A DNA stretch of 64,000 nt from Excoecaria cochinchinensis (GCA_947683425.1 CANTUQ010000031.1:8505001-8569000); one strand, 5' to 3'. Positions 22,005-35,600 are shown, numbered from the stretch's first letter. Made by a program: numbers and translations. The notes: generated from the sequence alone by a model not told the origin.

Positions 22005-22329
22005 TCACGGTCACAACCAATTTGGTTGTCACCGTGACATGTTGAAGTCCAAAACAGAATGCAAACTGAGGACAGGTCACTGTCATAATCAATTTGATTG
22101 CCATCGTGACATGTTCCCAATTCTCAGCAGAATGCTACTTGAGGGTATGTCACAGTCACAATCAATTTGATTGTCACCGTGACATATCAAATTTTGCAGG
22201 GCAGAATGCTTCCTTGGGTACCTCACGGTCACAACCATTTTGGTTGTCACCGTGATATACCCAATTCAACTAGGCAGAACAGAACTCCAGCATACCTCAC
22301 GGTCACAATCAATTTGATTGTCACCGTGA
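22005..22329 (-). repeat. five-unit palindrome array, 5' LTR of E
   Basis: Five units with the same period as the left LTR. A few C/G to T/A changes have hit the arms (TCACTGT, CATCGTGAC, CACAGTC). Confidence 0.9.
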
Positions 22330-22884
22330 CCCATGCAAGGTTTCTCCAATTCCCCATTCAATTCCCATTTCCTTTCAAGGACATCCAACCCATTTTCCTT
22401 TTTAACAAATTAACCCAATTCATCAACCACATACCCAATTAGCACATACCTGATTTCCATCTTCACATTGGCATTCACTCATAGCATAAATCATAATCAT
22501 ATTCATTATACACATAGCATACAAATTCTCAAACAACATCTTCACAAAGCCTATCTCCACATCCAATATTAAACCTAGCCATACAATTTTATGCTCAAGG
22601 CCATTACTTCTCATATACACATAATTCATACCAAATTCCTTTTCAAGCAACACAATTTCAACAATTTTACAACTAGGCTTTGTTCCCAAACCTTGTCGCC
22701 TTAGCTCCTAATCTCGACGAACACTCGGCTCTCCGATTACAGCTTTCCCTTTATCCTTCTTCACTTTTTCAGCTAATAAAACCAGTTCAATTCCATAATT
22801 GAACATAATCCATCAATTCTCATTCCAATACCAAATCAAAACCAAGAAAAAGAAGAGTAGAAGATGAGAATAAGCATTCATAAT

Positions 22885-22895
22885 CACTTACCTCT
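22885..22895 (-). promoter_or_regulatory. splice donor-like site, 5' LTR of E
   Basis: Minus-strand AGAGGTAAGTG with GT at 22891-22890, 470 bp from the LTR start. As this is the 5' LTR, it is the copy that would be used in the genomic transcript. Confidence 0.6.
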
Positions 22896-23366
22896 TAAGT
22901 TCAACAACTTAATTCTTGAGCAACTTAACAACTTGAACTTCTTAACAATTATGCAATTTGATTTAGACACCTAAAGACTACTCTCACGCAATAGGAGGTA
23001 GAAACACAAAAAATGACTCAATTTTCACAAATGGATCATTTCTCTACCTCAAGGTCACTTACATGCAAAAGATGGAGGTGGCACACTCATAAGGAGCCAC
23101 ACGGATTCCACTTCAATTTCTGCCTCCCACTAACTGATTTCTTACATTATGTTATTCATAATTAATCCATCATTAAGTAACCTAATCAGCCCCTTAAACC
23201 ATTCCTAACTTAATCTCATATATATACTAATTAGCCACTAAACTATCCTCTCAACTTTCAATCAAGTCCTGTCTTCATTCCAATTTAGTCCAAGCCACAT
23301 ATTCATTTCACACACATGCAATTCAAATTAATTCTTTTAGGGTACATGTCCGGCCATGACATGTTT

Positions 23367-24038
23367 GTTGGCCATGAGATTGAAATTAAGCATGTTGTCC
23401 TATTTTAAGTAATTTGTGATGTTAATATGTAAATTGTATAATTATGGTTTAATGAGAATTTGAAGATGTGAGATTAAGGGTATGTTCATTGGGTAGTCCA
23501 ATGTGTGTTTTGAGTTTTGGATTGTAATAATTGAATGGAGTTCAAGCTTGACTAGCTTGAGAGGGTAAAAGCTGGATGTCTAGGGTAGTTGGCCTAAGAC
23601 GTTGGTATAAACTATAACTTTAGTTATATAAAAATAAATTGAACGAGGCAAAAGGGATTAGGTTCCTATGAAGTATGTCTATCAATGTGCTAGGAATAGC
23701 CATTCTGAATTGGGGACCCTATGGTCTTCAATATGTGTGCTTAAGTGGATTTAAACTTGTAAGAGGGCTTATGGAGCATGTATTGGTTCCTTGGCCATAA
23801 CTCCTCAAATTTATTATCAATGATAATGAGAATTATGCCATTGTACTCTTAACATATAGATAAATAAGTGATTAGAAGGTTATGACTGCAGATAATTAGG
23901 TTAAGATGAGTTTTAATGGTCACAAGTGTGTTTGGGCCTGATTGCATGATCATAAGGTGTAAGTGTGGAGCTTTGAACTGAAAATTCATTTCTGTCGCGA
24001 TCGCGATAGGGATTGTGAGCGCGACATAATGCTCCATT
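23367..24038 (+). repeat. 3' LTR of D, piece 2
   Basis: Continues piece 1 and aligns by eye with the reverse complement of the H LTR (shared words such as TTGACTAGCTT and CCATAACTCCTCAA). Ends in the start of the D palindrome array, with the perfect TCGCGATCGCGA at 23995-24006 and GAGCGCGACAT, where element B inserted. Confidence 0.75.
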
Positions 24039-25109
24039 TGTAATAGCCCCAATACCGGGTTAGTCGTAAATAGTATTTTTCTAGAGTGAATAGTATTTTC
24101 AGTGTGAATAGCACTTCTCGGAATTGATAAATATTTTATTAGACCATTAGATGGAGCTCATCAATACGAGTCCGTACGCGAAATTTCGTGTCAATCGGAG
24201 GTCAAACGAGTCCAGAATGGCCAAAACAGTAAGCAAAAGTATTTACTTCAGTGAAAAGTAGGCCCAGGTGGGACCCACTGAAAAGTGAAAAGTAGGCCCA
24301 CTAAACGGTAAAAGTGGGTCCAGGTGGGACCCATTGAATAGTAAAAGTGGGCCCAGGTGGGGTCCACTGAATAGTAAATGTGGGACCATGATGATATTAG
24401 CGATGACATCAGTAATGTCATGATGATGAAAAGTAACTGTGTCCCCTAAAGTATAACATCATCATTTGGTTAGAAACATCATCATTTGGTTGGGTCCCAT
24501 TGAATAGTAACAGCATCTTTGACTGGTCTTTGAATAGTAACTGTAGGTCCGTGAATAGTAACTGTGGGGCCCACAAAAAAGTGACTCCGGGATGAATAGT
24601 ACCCGAAAATATTTTTTTCACCATCAGAAAGAGAATGAAAAATGTAGTTTGATGGTATTATTTTGGTGTAAAAACGAGATCATATAGGCTTCCGAAATTT
24701 AGTCTGAAGTTTCTCTGGTTCGGTTCAATTCAACCAAGGTTTGATGAACTTTGACCGAATTTTTATAAATAGTTAGAGTGGATAAAATGGTCTACTGTAA
24801 GAGGATAAAAGTCTTAGAATAATATTTATAAATTTTTGACAGTATTAGAATTGTATTTTACGGCAGTACCGGATTGAACCGAATTAGACCGGTTTAAGTG
24901 AACCGGACCCCAAACGGACTCCGATTGAGCTAAAATTTTGTAGGTAGACTAATTTTAATATTATAAGAATTATGGAAGTGGTTTGGAGAGAAAATGACTT
25001 TGGGAACATTTAATTTCACCAAAACAGTGGAAAATAACCCAAAAAATGAAAATCGGACCAAATCGGCTCAAGCACTTTGGTTGGACCAGGTTGGGTCCGA
25101 TTGGACCCA

Positions 25110-25116
25110 TATAAAA
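25110..25116 (+). promoter_or_regulatory. TATA box, 5' LTR of B
   Basis: CATATAAAAGC, about 1070 bp into the LTR and 250 bp before the splice donor. The 3' LTR keeps it at 33732-33738. Confidence 0.6.
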
Positions 25117-25358
25117 GCATTCAAATTTCTTGAAATCCCTTGGATTCCCTTTTATTTCAGCCTCCCTATTCTTCCTCTCTTGGCCGAATGGTTTTTCCTC
25201 TCTTTCTCACAATTTTTCTTTCATTTTTTCTTCATCTCACCTCAAGATCAAGCCTCTCTAACATAATACAGCCCCTCTAGAATCCAATGGTGGTCTCAAA
25301 ATTTCGTTTGGAGGTGTAAATTTTGGTGAAATCTAGACTTGAAGTTTAGGTGTAAAAT

Positions 25359-25369
25359 TGAGGTAAGTG
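25359..25369 (+). promoter_or_regulatory. splice donor-like site, 5' LTR of B
   Basis: TGAGGTAAGTG with GT at 25363-25364. The same site is in the 3' LTR (33985) and in I (41658). Confidence 0.6.
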
Positions 25370-26269
25370 ATTTAAGTGATTTTAATTTGGTTTTAAGGTT
25401 CCTAAGGGTACTCTAGTATGCTAATAAGACATTTATGAATTTTTATTTTTGAAAGGAACCTTGGATTTGATTAAATCTTAATTTTTGTGTTTGGACATAA
25501 TTATGTCCAATAGGTGAAGGAACTTCTAAGCAAGCTAAGGGCAAGGAAAAGGTCAATTGAAAGTATAATACATGGATTTGAGGTTTGTGATTGCAAATTC
25601 CATTTAATTCCATGGTAAAAGCATGAATTTAGGTTATATTTGTGAAGAAAATATGTGATTTATGCATGTTTAATTAAAATTAACATGATATTCATGCTAA
25701 TGGATGTCAAAAATAATGGTAAGGATGATTAAATTGAAGAAATAAATTTTGTGTGAAAAGTTCCTTCTTTGGCCGAATGGTATTCATGTGAATTTTATGT
25801 GTTTACATGATATTTTATGTATAATTATGATGGATCTATGGTATTTGGCATGTGAAATAATGAATGGTAGTGTTGGAGCATGTGAAAACATCATATGGTT
25901 TGTAATGTATGTATGGCCAAATGTATATCATGTGTAAAGTCATAATTTTGATGTGTTTTCATGGTAATTGATGGTATGGTGATGTTATACCTCATGAAAT
26001 TGGCCTAAATAAATGATAAAATTGATAAAAATAATTAATGTGAATTAATTGGTATGTGGGCCGTATGCATGTATGTATGTATGCATGTGTACCATGACGA
26101 AATAATAAGTTTACATGGCATGTGATGATGTAATGATGATAATCACATGTGAAATGATGAAATGGTATGAAAAAGAACAATATATTATGGTGATATACCA
26201 TGAAAAAAAATATGCATATCACATTAATAATATGAAAAATAAAATAATATTGCCCTGTATAGTAATCTG

Positions 26270-26530
26270 GTAGTCAAGTCTAGTTTAGGATATGTTGGCA
26301 TGCCATAGGGACATAAGACCGCGGGTGTGAGCATGGCGTCTCACTTTTTAGTAGGCCAATGATGGTCCTACTTCTGTATCTGAATATCTGAATATCTGAA
26401 TATCTGTATCTGAATATCTGAAGTGTACTGTTCTGTATTAAAAGAAAGTGGTGGTCCCACAGGACTCCGCTGGTATTTCTGTGTGAACATCTGGAGTTCA
26501 CATCTCGTTTATCCTGTATATAGAGTCTGC
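26270..26530 (+). other. hairpin block in 5' LTR of B
   Basis: Contains GTGAG with CTCAC around CATGGCGT, then a GTAGGCC..GGTCCTAC stem (26351-26371), a GAATATCT microsatellite, and GTGAACATCTGGAGTTCAC (26483-26501). The same stems with other bases occur in A and I. Confidence 0.55.
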
Positions 26531-27897
26531 CAGTGTGTTACAGGGGCATAATTGTAAAAATAAAATTAAAATGGTTAAATTGTGATTAAAATAATATTTA
26601 TGTGGAAAAATGACATAAATATTATTATATAAAAAGTTTGAGGGCAAAATTGTAATTTTGTGCATATGTGTGTTAAAAATAATTAATAAGGCTAAAAAAA
26701 TAAATAAATGGTTAAATATGAAAATTGGCCACTTTATATGGGTAAAAATGTAATTTGGCATGAAAATAATAATTGGAGGGTAAAACTGTAAATTGGCATA
26801 TAAATTAATGATAAAATTGTAATGTTAGTGAAATTAATTAAAATAGTGGCAAATTTGTAATTTTAGTAAAAATAATTGAACTAGTGGCATAATGGTAATA
26901 TAATAAAATTAAAATGAACTAATGGCATTTTTGTCATTTTGAAAAAGTTTAAGGGTATAAATGAATTATTACCATAAGTTAATGGTAAAATGGTAATAAG
27001 ATTATTTATGTGAATTAATTGTGTAATTGCCCAATTACGAAATTGAAAAATAACTACATGTAATATTGCATGCCTAGTTGGAAATTAAATTAAATATGTT
27101 TATTTATGAATATTAAATGATATTATTTATGTGAATATTATTATGCATGAAAAATTAAATTAACTGGAAATTTATGAAATTGCAATCACCACTGGGCATA
27201 TTTAATGCTCAGTACGTAGTTTTATTTGACTGCGTGTAGGTACTACGTAAGAGTTTTGGAGCAGTGCATACCTCACACTTTGGAAGTGGTATGGAAGAAA
27301 GTTATTGGAATATTTAAGTATATTAAGAAGTTTGGCATGTATGTGTCTTATAATATTATTGTGGGTTTTGGACAGTAATAATACTATGTTAACTGTCATT
27401 AGTTAAGTATGTTTGGATATGCCTAATAATTGGTAGAAATTAAGTTAATACAATTGGTAAAGTAAAATATATATTTTCAAGTTAAAGGAAAATTGACCAG
27501 ATAAATAGCAAATTAGACATTTATATATCAATCGGTATAGTTAATAGTGAAAAAAAAATACTTAATATTAAATTTGATAATTAATTATTAAGTATTAATA
27601 GACTTCAGTAAGTTGACTATTCATATAGTACTATTCACACAATATTATACATACGGTACTATTGATACATAAGACACTATTCACGTATACGGTACTATTC
27701 ACGTATACGGAACTATTAAAAAAAAAATTACCGGTTTTAACTAATGGTCTATTTAATAACCTGAATAGTTTAATTAGGTTAACCGGATTAAAAGGAACAA
27801 TTATTTAATCAGATAACAAAGTATTAGAGTGTATGTTAGTTCAGTACGGTGGCACCCGATATTCGTATCACATACGGGTATAGGGCGCTACAAGTAG

Positions 27898-27909
27898 TGG
27901 TATCAGAGC
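27898..27909 (+). other. primer-binding site of B (tRNA-iMet)
   Basis: Exact TGGTATCAGAGC five bases after the LTR. Confidence 0.95.
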
Positions 27910-28011
27910 TCCGGTTTAGGTGGTTCTAAGATCGGAGTGGGTCAATGGGATTAGTATAAGTTCATGTACATACCAACTAATTTTTGGATAGTATAATTAT
28001 GTGACGCTAAT

Positions 28012-28033
28012 GTATGCTTGCTCCTTGTGTTAG
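28012..28033 (+). promoter_or_regulatory. predicted splice acceptor before gag of B
   Basis: TGTATGCTTGCTCCTTGTGTTAG ends nine bases before the gag start position and matches the acceptor context of A and I. Confidence 0.5.
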
Positions 28034-28042
28034 ATTGCGAGT

Positions 28043-29200
28043 GTGGCTTCAGATGAAGGTCGTCGTGAGAGTGATGTGGAGAGTGCCGCATCAGTCAGTA
28101 TGAGTCGATCGAGGTCGCCTCATCATCAGACTACTCCGTCGATTGTTCCTCCTCCTCAGCAGCAACTTGAGTTCATGAACATGATGGCAAATTTCTACCA
28201 GTTTATGCAATCGTAGTAACAACCTCAAGGTCCTGTACAGTAGCTAGCTCCACCTAGACGGAGACTATTCTGGAACAGATTAAGAGGTTAGTAGCTGAAG
28301 ATTTCTACGGTCGAGATCCTTTGACTCCAGTCCAGGCGGAGGAGTGGATGTTTAAGTTAAAGAGGATGTTCGAGACCACTCAGAGTCCGCCGGATGAGAT
28401 GCTTTAGGGAGCAGTGGCTCTACTTCAGGGTCCTGCTTATACATGGTGGAGTTCATTTCGTAAGCACACTCCAGCGGATCAGGTTACTTGGGGGTTCTTT
28501 CAGACTCTATTTGAAAAGAAATACATCGGGTATGAGTATAAATCTACTATGCAAGATGCCTTTTGGAGGCTCAGACAGGGGAACAAGTCAGTTGCAGAGT
28601 ACGAGAGAGAGTTTGAGCGGCTTAGTGCCTATCTGGATGATGAGTCCATGACTGGGCAGAAGTTATGCCACAGATTTGAAAGAGGTCTGAATAATAACAT
28701 CATATTGGCTTTGGGTTCTCAGAGGCATATAGATATGAGGTCCTTGGTTGAAGAAGCCCTTAGAGCAGAGACTATTATTTAAGAGGAGACTGATAGATAG
28801 TCCCGGTTCAAGTAAAAGAGGAAATCGGGTCAGTTTTCTAGTGTAGCTGGTTAGAGTAAGAAGTTTAGAGGGCCTCCTCATTCATAGAGCCGTGCATCAG
28901 CAGCACCTGTTACTATTCGAAGGAACCTAGTCAGCAGTAGTGCCCCAGTCACATCAGTAGCTAGCGCACCCAAGAGTAGAGTACGAGATCCAATTCCATA
29001 GTGCCGTCATTGTAAGAAGTTTCATCTGGGCGAGTGCAGATATATGAACAGGGCTTATTTCAGATGTGGGTCCCGGGAACACCAGATCAGAGATTGTCCT
29101 GAGGCCCAACCGTCCACTGCAGCATCACCAGCTGTGGGTGGAGGGTCAGCCCCTCAGAGAGGATGTGGTAGGGGAGCAGCTCCTCCACAGGTAGTTTCAG
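28043..29200 (+). pseudogene. gag of B, start codon lost, many stops
   Basis: The start position reads GTG GCT TCA GAT, so the ATG of the MASD start seen in A and I has become GTG. Stops near 28216, 28219, 28244 and 28408 mostly replace Gln (CAG or CAA to TAG or TAA). The capsid homology region is open at 28414-28782 (MALLQGPAYTWW, FWRLRQGNKSVAEYEREFERL). Further TAG/TAA codons lie at about 28797-29000. The zinc knuckle at about 29050-29098 has lost its first Cys (AYFRCGSREHQIRDC; TGT to TAT). Capsid/nucleocapsid role as in A; not functional. Confidence 0.85.
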
Positions 29201-32200
29201 GCCCCTCACTATGGCCACCTCAGGGTCGTACCACTGGACATGCATATGCTGTTAGAGCCTGTGAACAGGATGATGCTCCAGACGTCATTGTTGGTAAATT
29301 CTCACTGCTTTCTCATTCAGTTTATGCCTTGATTGATCCTGGTTCTACGCATTCCTATATTAGTACTGCTATTGCTCGGGATAAAGGGTTGCATGATAGT
29401 CAGTTAGACCAGGATATTTTAGTGAGTAATCCTTTGGGGCATAGTGTAGTAGTGAACAAGGTTTATAGAGATTGTCCGGCTAGTGCTCAAAATTTTATGT
29501 TTTCTGCCGATTTAATTGATCTTCCGTTCTGAGAGTTTGATGTGATATTGGGTATGGACTAGTTATCCACTCACTAGGCCACTATTGAATGTAAGAGGAA
29601 ACGAGTGACTTTAAGAACTGTAGACGATCAGGAGATTGTTATTGTGGGTGAAAGATCATATTTTCTTTCTGATGTGATTTCAGCTATTGCAGCTAAGAGA
29701 CTTATCAGAAAAGGGTGTGTTGCCTACTTGTGCTATGCAATGGAGACTAAAAAGGATGAACTTAAGGCTTCAGATGTGCCTACTGTTCGACAGTTTCAGG
29801 ATGTTTTTCCTGAAGAACTTCCAGGTTTGCCACCTGATAGAGAGTTAGAGTTTACTATTGACTTAATACCCGATACTGCACCTATCTCTATTGCTCCTTA
29901 CAGAATGGCGCCTTCAGAACTGAGAGAATTGAAAATTCAGTTGCAAGAATTAATTGATAAAGGCTTCATCAGACCGAGTGTTTCACGTTGGGGAGCACCA
30001 GTCCTCTTTGTGAAAAAGAAGGATGGGTCACTTCGGTTATGTATTGATTATAGACAGCTGAATAAAGTCACCATAAAGAACAAGTATCCACTGCCTCGGA
30101 TTGATAATTTATTTGATCAGTTGAAAGGTGCAGGCGTGTTTTCAAAGATTGATTTAAGATCTGGCTACCATCAGTTAAAGATTAAAGAGTCAGATGTGCC
30201 TAAGACAGCTTTTCGCACCAAATATGGTCATTACGAGTTCATGGTCATGCCTTTTGGATTGACAAATGCTCCTGCAGCTTTTATGGATTTGATGAATAGG
30301 ATTTTCCACCCTTACTTAGACCAGTTTGTGGTTGTTTTCATCGATGATATTCTGGTTTATTTGAAAACTCCTGAGGAGCATGATGAGCATTTGAGGATTT
30401 TTCTACAGAATCTGAGAGATAAGCAGCTTTATGCCAAGTTCAGTAAATGTGAATTCTAGCTGGATGAGGTATCATTTTTGGGTCACGTGATATCAACAGA
30501 TGGTATAAAAGTTGATCCTAAGAAGATTGAAGCGATCCTTCAGTGGAAGACACCCAGGAGTGTTACTGAGATTAGGAGTTTTCTTGGCTTGGCCGGTTAT
30601 TACAGAAGGTTCGTCAAGGGTTTCTCTTCGATTGCAACTCCTCTGACTCGATTGTTACAAAAGAATGTCAAGTTTGAATGGTCAGATAAATGTCAGGAGA
30701 GTTTTGAGAAGCTTAAGTGTATGCTGACTGAAGCTCCAGTGTTAGTGCAACCTGAATCTGATAAGGATTTTGTGGTCTTCAGTGATGCTTCCAAAAATGG
30801 ATTGGGTTGCGTATTGATGCAGAAAGGCAAGGTGATTGCTTATACCTCCCGATAGCTTAAGACTCATGAGAAGAATTACCCTACTCATGATCTTGAGTTG
30901 GCAGCTATTGTATTTTCATTGAAGATCTGGAGACATTATCTCTATGGTGAGAAATGCTACATCTACACTGATCACAAGAGTCTGAAGTATTTGCTTACTC
31001 AGAAGGAGCTTAACTTGAGGCAGAAACGTTGGCTTGAATTGATCAAAGACTATGAGTGCTTTATCGACTATCATCCTGGTAAAGCTAACATTGTAGCTGA
31101 TGCTCTCAGTAGGAAGTTCATGGCTTCTCTACAAGCTATGAATGTTACTCTGGACTTATCAGATGATGGAGCTTTGATTTCAGAAATGCAAGTTAAGCCA
31201 GATTTTCTCCAGCAAGTGAAAGATGCTCAGAAGCAAGATGATCGGTTGTCTACCATTATGTCTCAGGTGAAAGATGGTCGTGTCAGTGATTATTCATTGG
31301 GTTCAGATGGTGGGTTATATTACAAACACAGATTGTATGTTCCTAATCAAGCTAATCTGAGAAAGGATATTCTCTCAGAAGCTCATCATAGCAGCTTCGC
31401 TATGCATCCTGGTTGTAACATGATGTATTAGGATTTGAAGATTCTTTGTTGGTGGCCACGCATGAAACGTGATGTGACAAAATTTGTGGGTAAGTGTCTG
31501 ATTTGTCAACAAGTCAAGGCAGAACATCAAGTTCCTTCAGGTTTACTTCAGCCTATTGTCATTCCCGAATGGAAATGGGACAGGATAACCATGGATTTTG
31601 TGTAGGAAACATGATGCAGTTTAGGTAATTGTTGATCTACTCACTAAATCAGCTCACTTCCTGCCTATCAAAATGGATTATTCGTTGTCGAAGCTGGCAG
31701 AGTTATACATTAATGAGATTGTAAGACTGCATGGAGTTCCTTCCTCCATCATTTCAGATCGTGATCCGAGATTCACTTCTCAGTTTTTGAAAAGACTTCA
31801 GGAAGCTTTGGGAACCAGATTACATTTCAGCACAACTTTCCACCCTCAGACTGATGGACAATCTGAGCGTGTGATTCAGATTCTGGAAGATATGTTGAGA
31901 TGTTGTATACTTGAGTTTGGTAACCATTGGGAGCGGTATTTGCCTCTAGCAGAATTCGTCTACAACAACAGTTATCAGACTAGTATCAAGATGGCTCCTT
32001 ATGAAGCTTTGTATGGTAGAAAGTGCAGAACTCCTCTTTGTTGGACAGAGCTTCGTGAGAGCAAGATTGTGGGATCATATCTGATTAAAGAAACGGAAGA
32101 AAAGGTTCGAGTGATTAAAGACAGACTAAAAGAAGCCATGGATTAACAAAAGTCCTATGCAGATCTGAAGAGGAAAGATATAGAGTTTCAAGTGGGAGAT

Positions 32201-32600
32201 AAAGTATTTTTGAAAGTTTCTCCATGGAAGAAGATCTTGAGATTTGGAAATAAAGACAAGCTAAGTCCGAGATTCATTGGCCCGTATGAGATTATTCAGC
32301 GGATTGGACCAGTAGCTTACAGATTGAAGCTTCCACAAGAATTAGAGAAGATTCATGACGTCTGCTTCGAAGGTACCGTTCAGAACCCAGTCATGTTATC
32401 AGGCCTGAGGAAGTTCGAGTTCAGTAGGATATGACTTATGAGGAGTATCCAGTAAAGATTTTGGGTAGAGAAGTGAAGCAGCTCAGACACAAACAGATTC
32501 CACTGGTGAAGATTCTCTAGAATCACCACAATATCGAGGAAGCAATGTGGGAACCAGAAGACACTATGAGACAACAATATCCTCAGCTCTTCAATTCAGG
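29200..32600 (+). pseudogene. pol of B: protease, RT, RNase H, integrase, chromodomain, broken
   Basis: Protease has the intact IDPGSTHSY motif near 29333, then TGA at 29530 and TAG at 29561 and 29575. RT is well kept over 29800-30450 (KKKDGSLRLCIDYRQLNK; catalytic FIDDILVY at 30338-30361), ending in TAG at 30458 (Trp). RNase H covers about 30780-31110 with TAG at 30853. Integrase covers about 31370-32140 with TAG at 31430. A deletion near 31604 removes part of the first-Asp region. SDRDPRF (about 31760) and GQSERVIQI (about 31860) are intact. The chromodomain at about 32430-32580 has TAG at 32518 and ends at FRGRNF. Most stops are CAG to TAG or CTGG to CTAG. Confidence 0.9.
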
Positions 32601-32601
32601 T

Positions 32602-32639
32602 AAATTTCGAGGACGAAATTTTTAATTTGTAGGGGAGAT
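32602..32639 (+). other. 3' hairpin and polypurine tract of B
   Basis: AAATTTCGAGGACGAAATTT is a perfect 8-bp-arm inverted repeat with AGGA loop, read here as KFRGRNF. TTTGTAGGGGAGAT follows and abuts the LTR. Confidence 0.85.
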
Positions 32640-35600
32640 TGTAATAGCCCCAATACCGGGTTAGTCATAAATAGTATTTTTCTAGAGTAAATAGTATTTT
32701 TGGGGTGAATAGTACTTCTCGGAATCGAAAAATATTTTATTAGACCATTAAATAGAGCTCGTCAATACGAGTCCGTAGGCAAAAATTTCGTGTAAATCGG
32801 AGGTCAAACGAGTCCGTAATGGCCAAAATAGTAAGCAAAAGTATTTACTTCAGTAAAAAGTGGGCCCAGGTGGGACCCAATGAAAAGTGAAAAGTGGGCC
32901 CACTAAACGGTAAAAGTGGGTCCAGGTGGGAACCATTGAATAGTAAAAGTGGGCCCAGGTGGGGCCCACTGAATCGTAAATGTGGGACCATGATGATATC
33001 AGCGATGACATCAACAATGTCATGATGATGAATAGTAACTGTGTCCCCTAAAGTATAACATCATTATTTGGTTAGAAATATCATCATTTGGTTAGAAACA
33101 TCATCATTTGGTTGGGTCCCATTAAATAGTAACAGCATCTTTGACTGGTCTTTGAATAGCAACTGTGGGTCCGTGAATAGTAACTGTATGGCCCACAAAA
33201 TAGTGACTCCAGGATGAATAGTACGAGAAAATATTTTTTCACCATCAGAAAGAGAATGAAAAATGTAGTTTGATGGTATTATTTTGGTGTAAAAACGAGA
33301 TCATATAGGCTTCCGAAATTTAGTCTGAAGTTTCTCTGCTTCGGTGCAATTGAACCAAGGTTTGACTGAACTTTGACCGAATTTTTATAAATAGTTAGAG
33401 TGGATAAAATGGTCAACTGTAAGAGGATAAAATTCTTAGAATAATTTTTAGAAATTTTTGACAGTATTAGAATTGTATTTTACGGTAGTACCGGATTGAA
33501 ATGAATTAGACCGGTTTAAGTGAACCGGACCCCAAACGGACTCCGATTGAGCTAAAATTTAGTAGGGAGACTAATTTTAATATTCTAAGAATTATGGAAG
33601 TGTTTTGGAGTGAAAATGAATTCAAGAGCATTTAATTTCACCAAAACAGTGGAAAATGACCCGAAAAATGAAAATCGGACCAAATTGGCTCAACCACTTT
33701 GGTTGGACCTAGTTGGGTCTGATTGGACCCATATAAAAGCATTCAAATTTCTGGAAATCCCTTTAATTCCCTTTTATTTCAGCCTCCCTCTTCTTCCTCT
33801 CTTGGCCGAATGGTTTTTCCTCTCTTTCTCAAAATTTTTCTTTCATTTTTTCTTCATCTTACCTCAAGATCAAGCCTCTCTAACATAATACAGCCCCTCT
33901 AGAATCCAATGGTGGTCTCAAAATTTCGTTTGGAGGTGTAAATTTTGGTGAAATCTAGACTTGAAGTTTAGGTGTAAAATTGAGGTAAGTGATTTAAGTG
34001 ATTTTAATTTTGTTTTAAGGTTCCTAAGGGTACTCTAGGATGTTAATAAGACGTTTATGAAGTTTTATTTTTGAAAGGAACCTTGGATTTGATTAAATCT
34101 TAATTTTTGTGTTTGGACATAATTATGTCCAATAGGTGAAGGAACTTCTAAGCAAGCTAAGGGCAAGGAAAAGGTTAATTGAGAAGTATAATACATGGAT
34201 TTGAGATTTGTGATTGCAAATTCCATTTAATTCCATTCTAAAAGCATGAATTTAGGTTATATTTGTGAAGAAAGTATGTGATTTATGCATGTTTAATTAA
34301 AATTAACATGATATTCATGCTTAGGGATGTTAAAAATGATGGTATGGATGATTAAATTTAAGAAATAAATTTTGTATCAAAAGTTCCTTCTTTGGCCGAA
34401 TGGTATTCGTGTGAATTTTATGTGTTTACATGATGTTTTATGTATAATTATGATGGATCTATGGTATTTGGCATGTGAAATAATGAATGGTATGTGTTGG
34501 AGTATGTGAAAGCATCATATGGTATGTGATGTATGTATGGCCGAATGTATATCATGTGTAAAGTCATAATTTTGATGTGTTTTCATTGTAATTGATGGTA
34601 TGGTGATGTTATACCTCATGAAATTGGCCTAAATAAATGATAAAATTGATAAAAAATAATTAATGTGAATAAATTGGTATGTGGGCCGTATGCATGTATG
34701 TATGTATGCATGTGTACCATGAGGAAATAATAAGTTTACATGACATGTGATGATGTAATGATGATAATCACATGTGAAATGATGAAATGGTATGAAAAAG
34801 AATAATATATTATGGTGATATACCATGAAAAAAATATGTATATCATATTAATAATATGAAAAATAAAATAATATTGCCATGTGTAGTAATCTGGTAGTCA
34901 AGTCTAGTTCAGGATATGTTGGCATGCTATAGGGACATAAGACCGCAGGTGTGAGTATGGCGTCTCACTTTTTATTAGGCCAATGATGGTCCTACTTCTA
35001 TATCTGAATAACTAAATATCTGTATCTGAATATCTGAAGTGTACTGTTCTGTATTAAAAGACAGTGGTGGTCACATAGGACTCCGCTGGTATTTCTGTGT
35101 GAATTTCTGGAGTTCACGTCTCGTTTATCCGGTATATAGAGTCTGCCAGTGTGTTACAGGGGCATAATTGTAAAAATAAAATTAAAATGATTAAAATGTG
35201 ATTAAAATGATATTTATGTGGAAAAATGAGATAAATATTATTATATAAAAAGTTTGAGGGCAAAATTGTAATTTTGTGCATATATGTGTTAAGAATAATT
35301 AATAAGGCTAAAAATATAAATAAATGGTTAAATATGAAAATTGGCCACTTTATATGGGTAAAAATGTAATTTGGCATGAAAATAATAATTGGAGGGTAAA
35401 ACTGTAAATTGGCATATAAATTAATGATAAAATTGTAATGTTAGTGAAATTAATTAAAATAGTGGCAAAATTATAATTTTAGTAAAAATAATTGAACTAG
35501 TGGCATAATGGTAATATAATGAAATTAAAATGAACTAATGGCATTTTTGTCATTTTGAAAAAGTTTAAGGGTATAAATGAATTATTACCATAAGTTAAGG

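Larger units (their letters stand above)
13599..23361 (-). mobile_element. Element E: complete Tekay-like Ty3/gypsy element
   Basis: A 9763-bp element with LTRs of 2522 and 2521 bp, flanked by a perfect 5-bp TSD TGTTT (13594-13598 and 23362-23366). Order on the minus strand: 5' LTR (right), Met-tRNA primer site, gag, protease, RT, RNase H, integrase, chromodomain, polypurine tract, 3' LTR (left). The LTRs differ by scattered substitutions, so the insertion is fairly young. The coding region has four nonsense codons and a changed RT active site. It sits in the LTR of D. Confidence 0.95.
20841..23361 (-). repeat. 5' LTR of element E
   Basis: Partner of the left LTR, same ends. Some units keep bases that are mutated in the left copy, for example the intact double stem-loop; others are changed in this copy. 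Confidence 0.95.
24039..27892 (+). repeat. 5' LTR of element B
   Basis: Ends TGTAATAGCC and GGGCGCTACA. Contents in order: repeated AATAGTAACTGT/GTGGGACCCA words (24240-24600), TATA box, GGCCGAATGG leader, donor-like site, hairpin block, AT-rich block with reiterated TGTAAT (26540-27110), and a short tandem repeat of TACTATTCACGTATACGG near 27650-27720. No gene. Confidence 0.95.
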
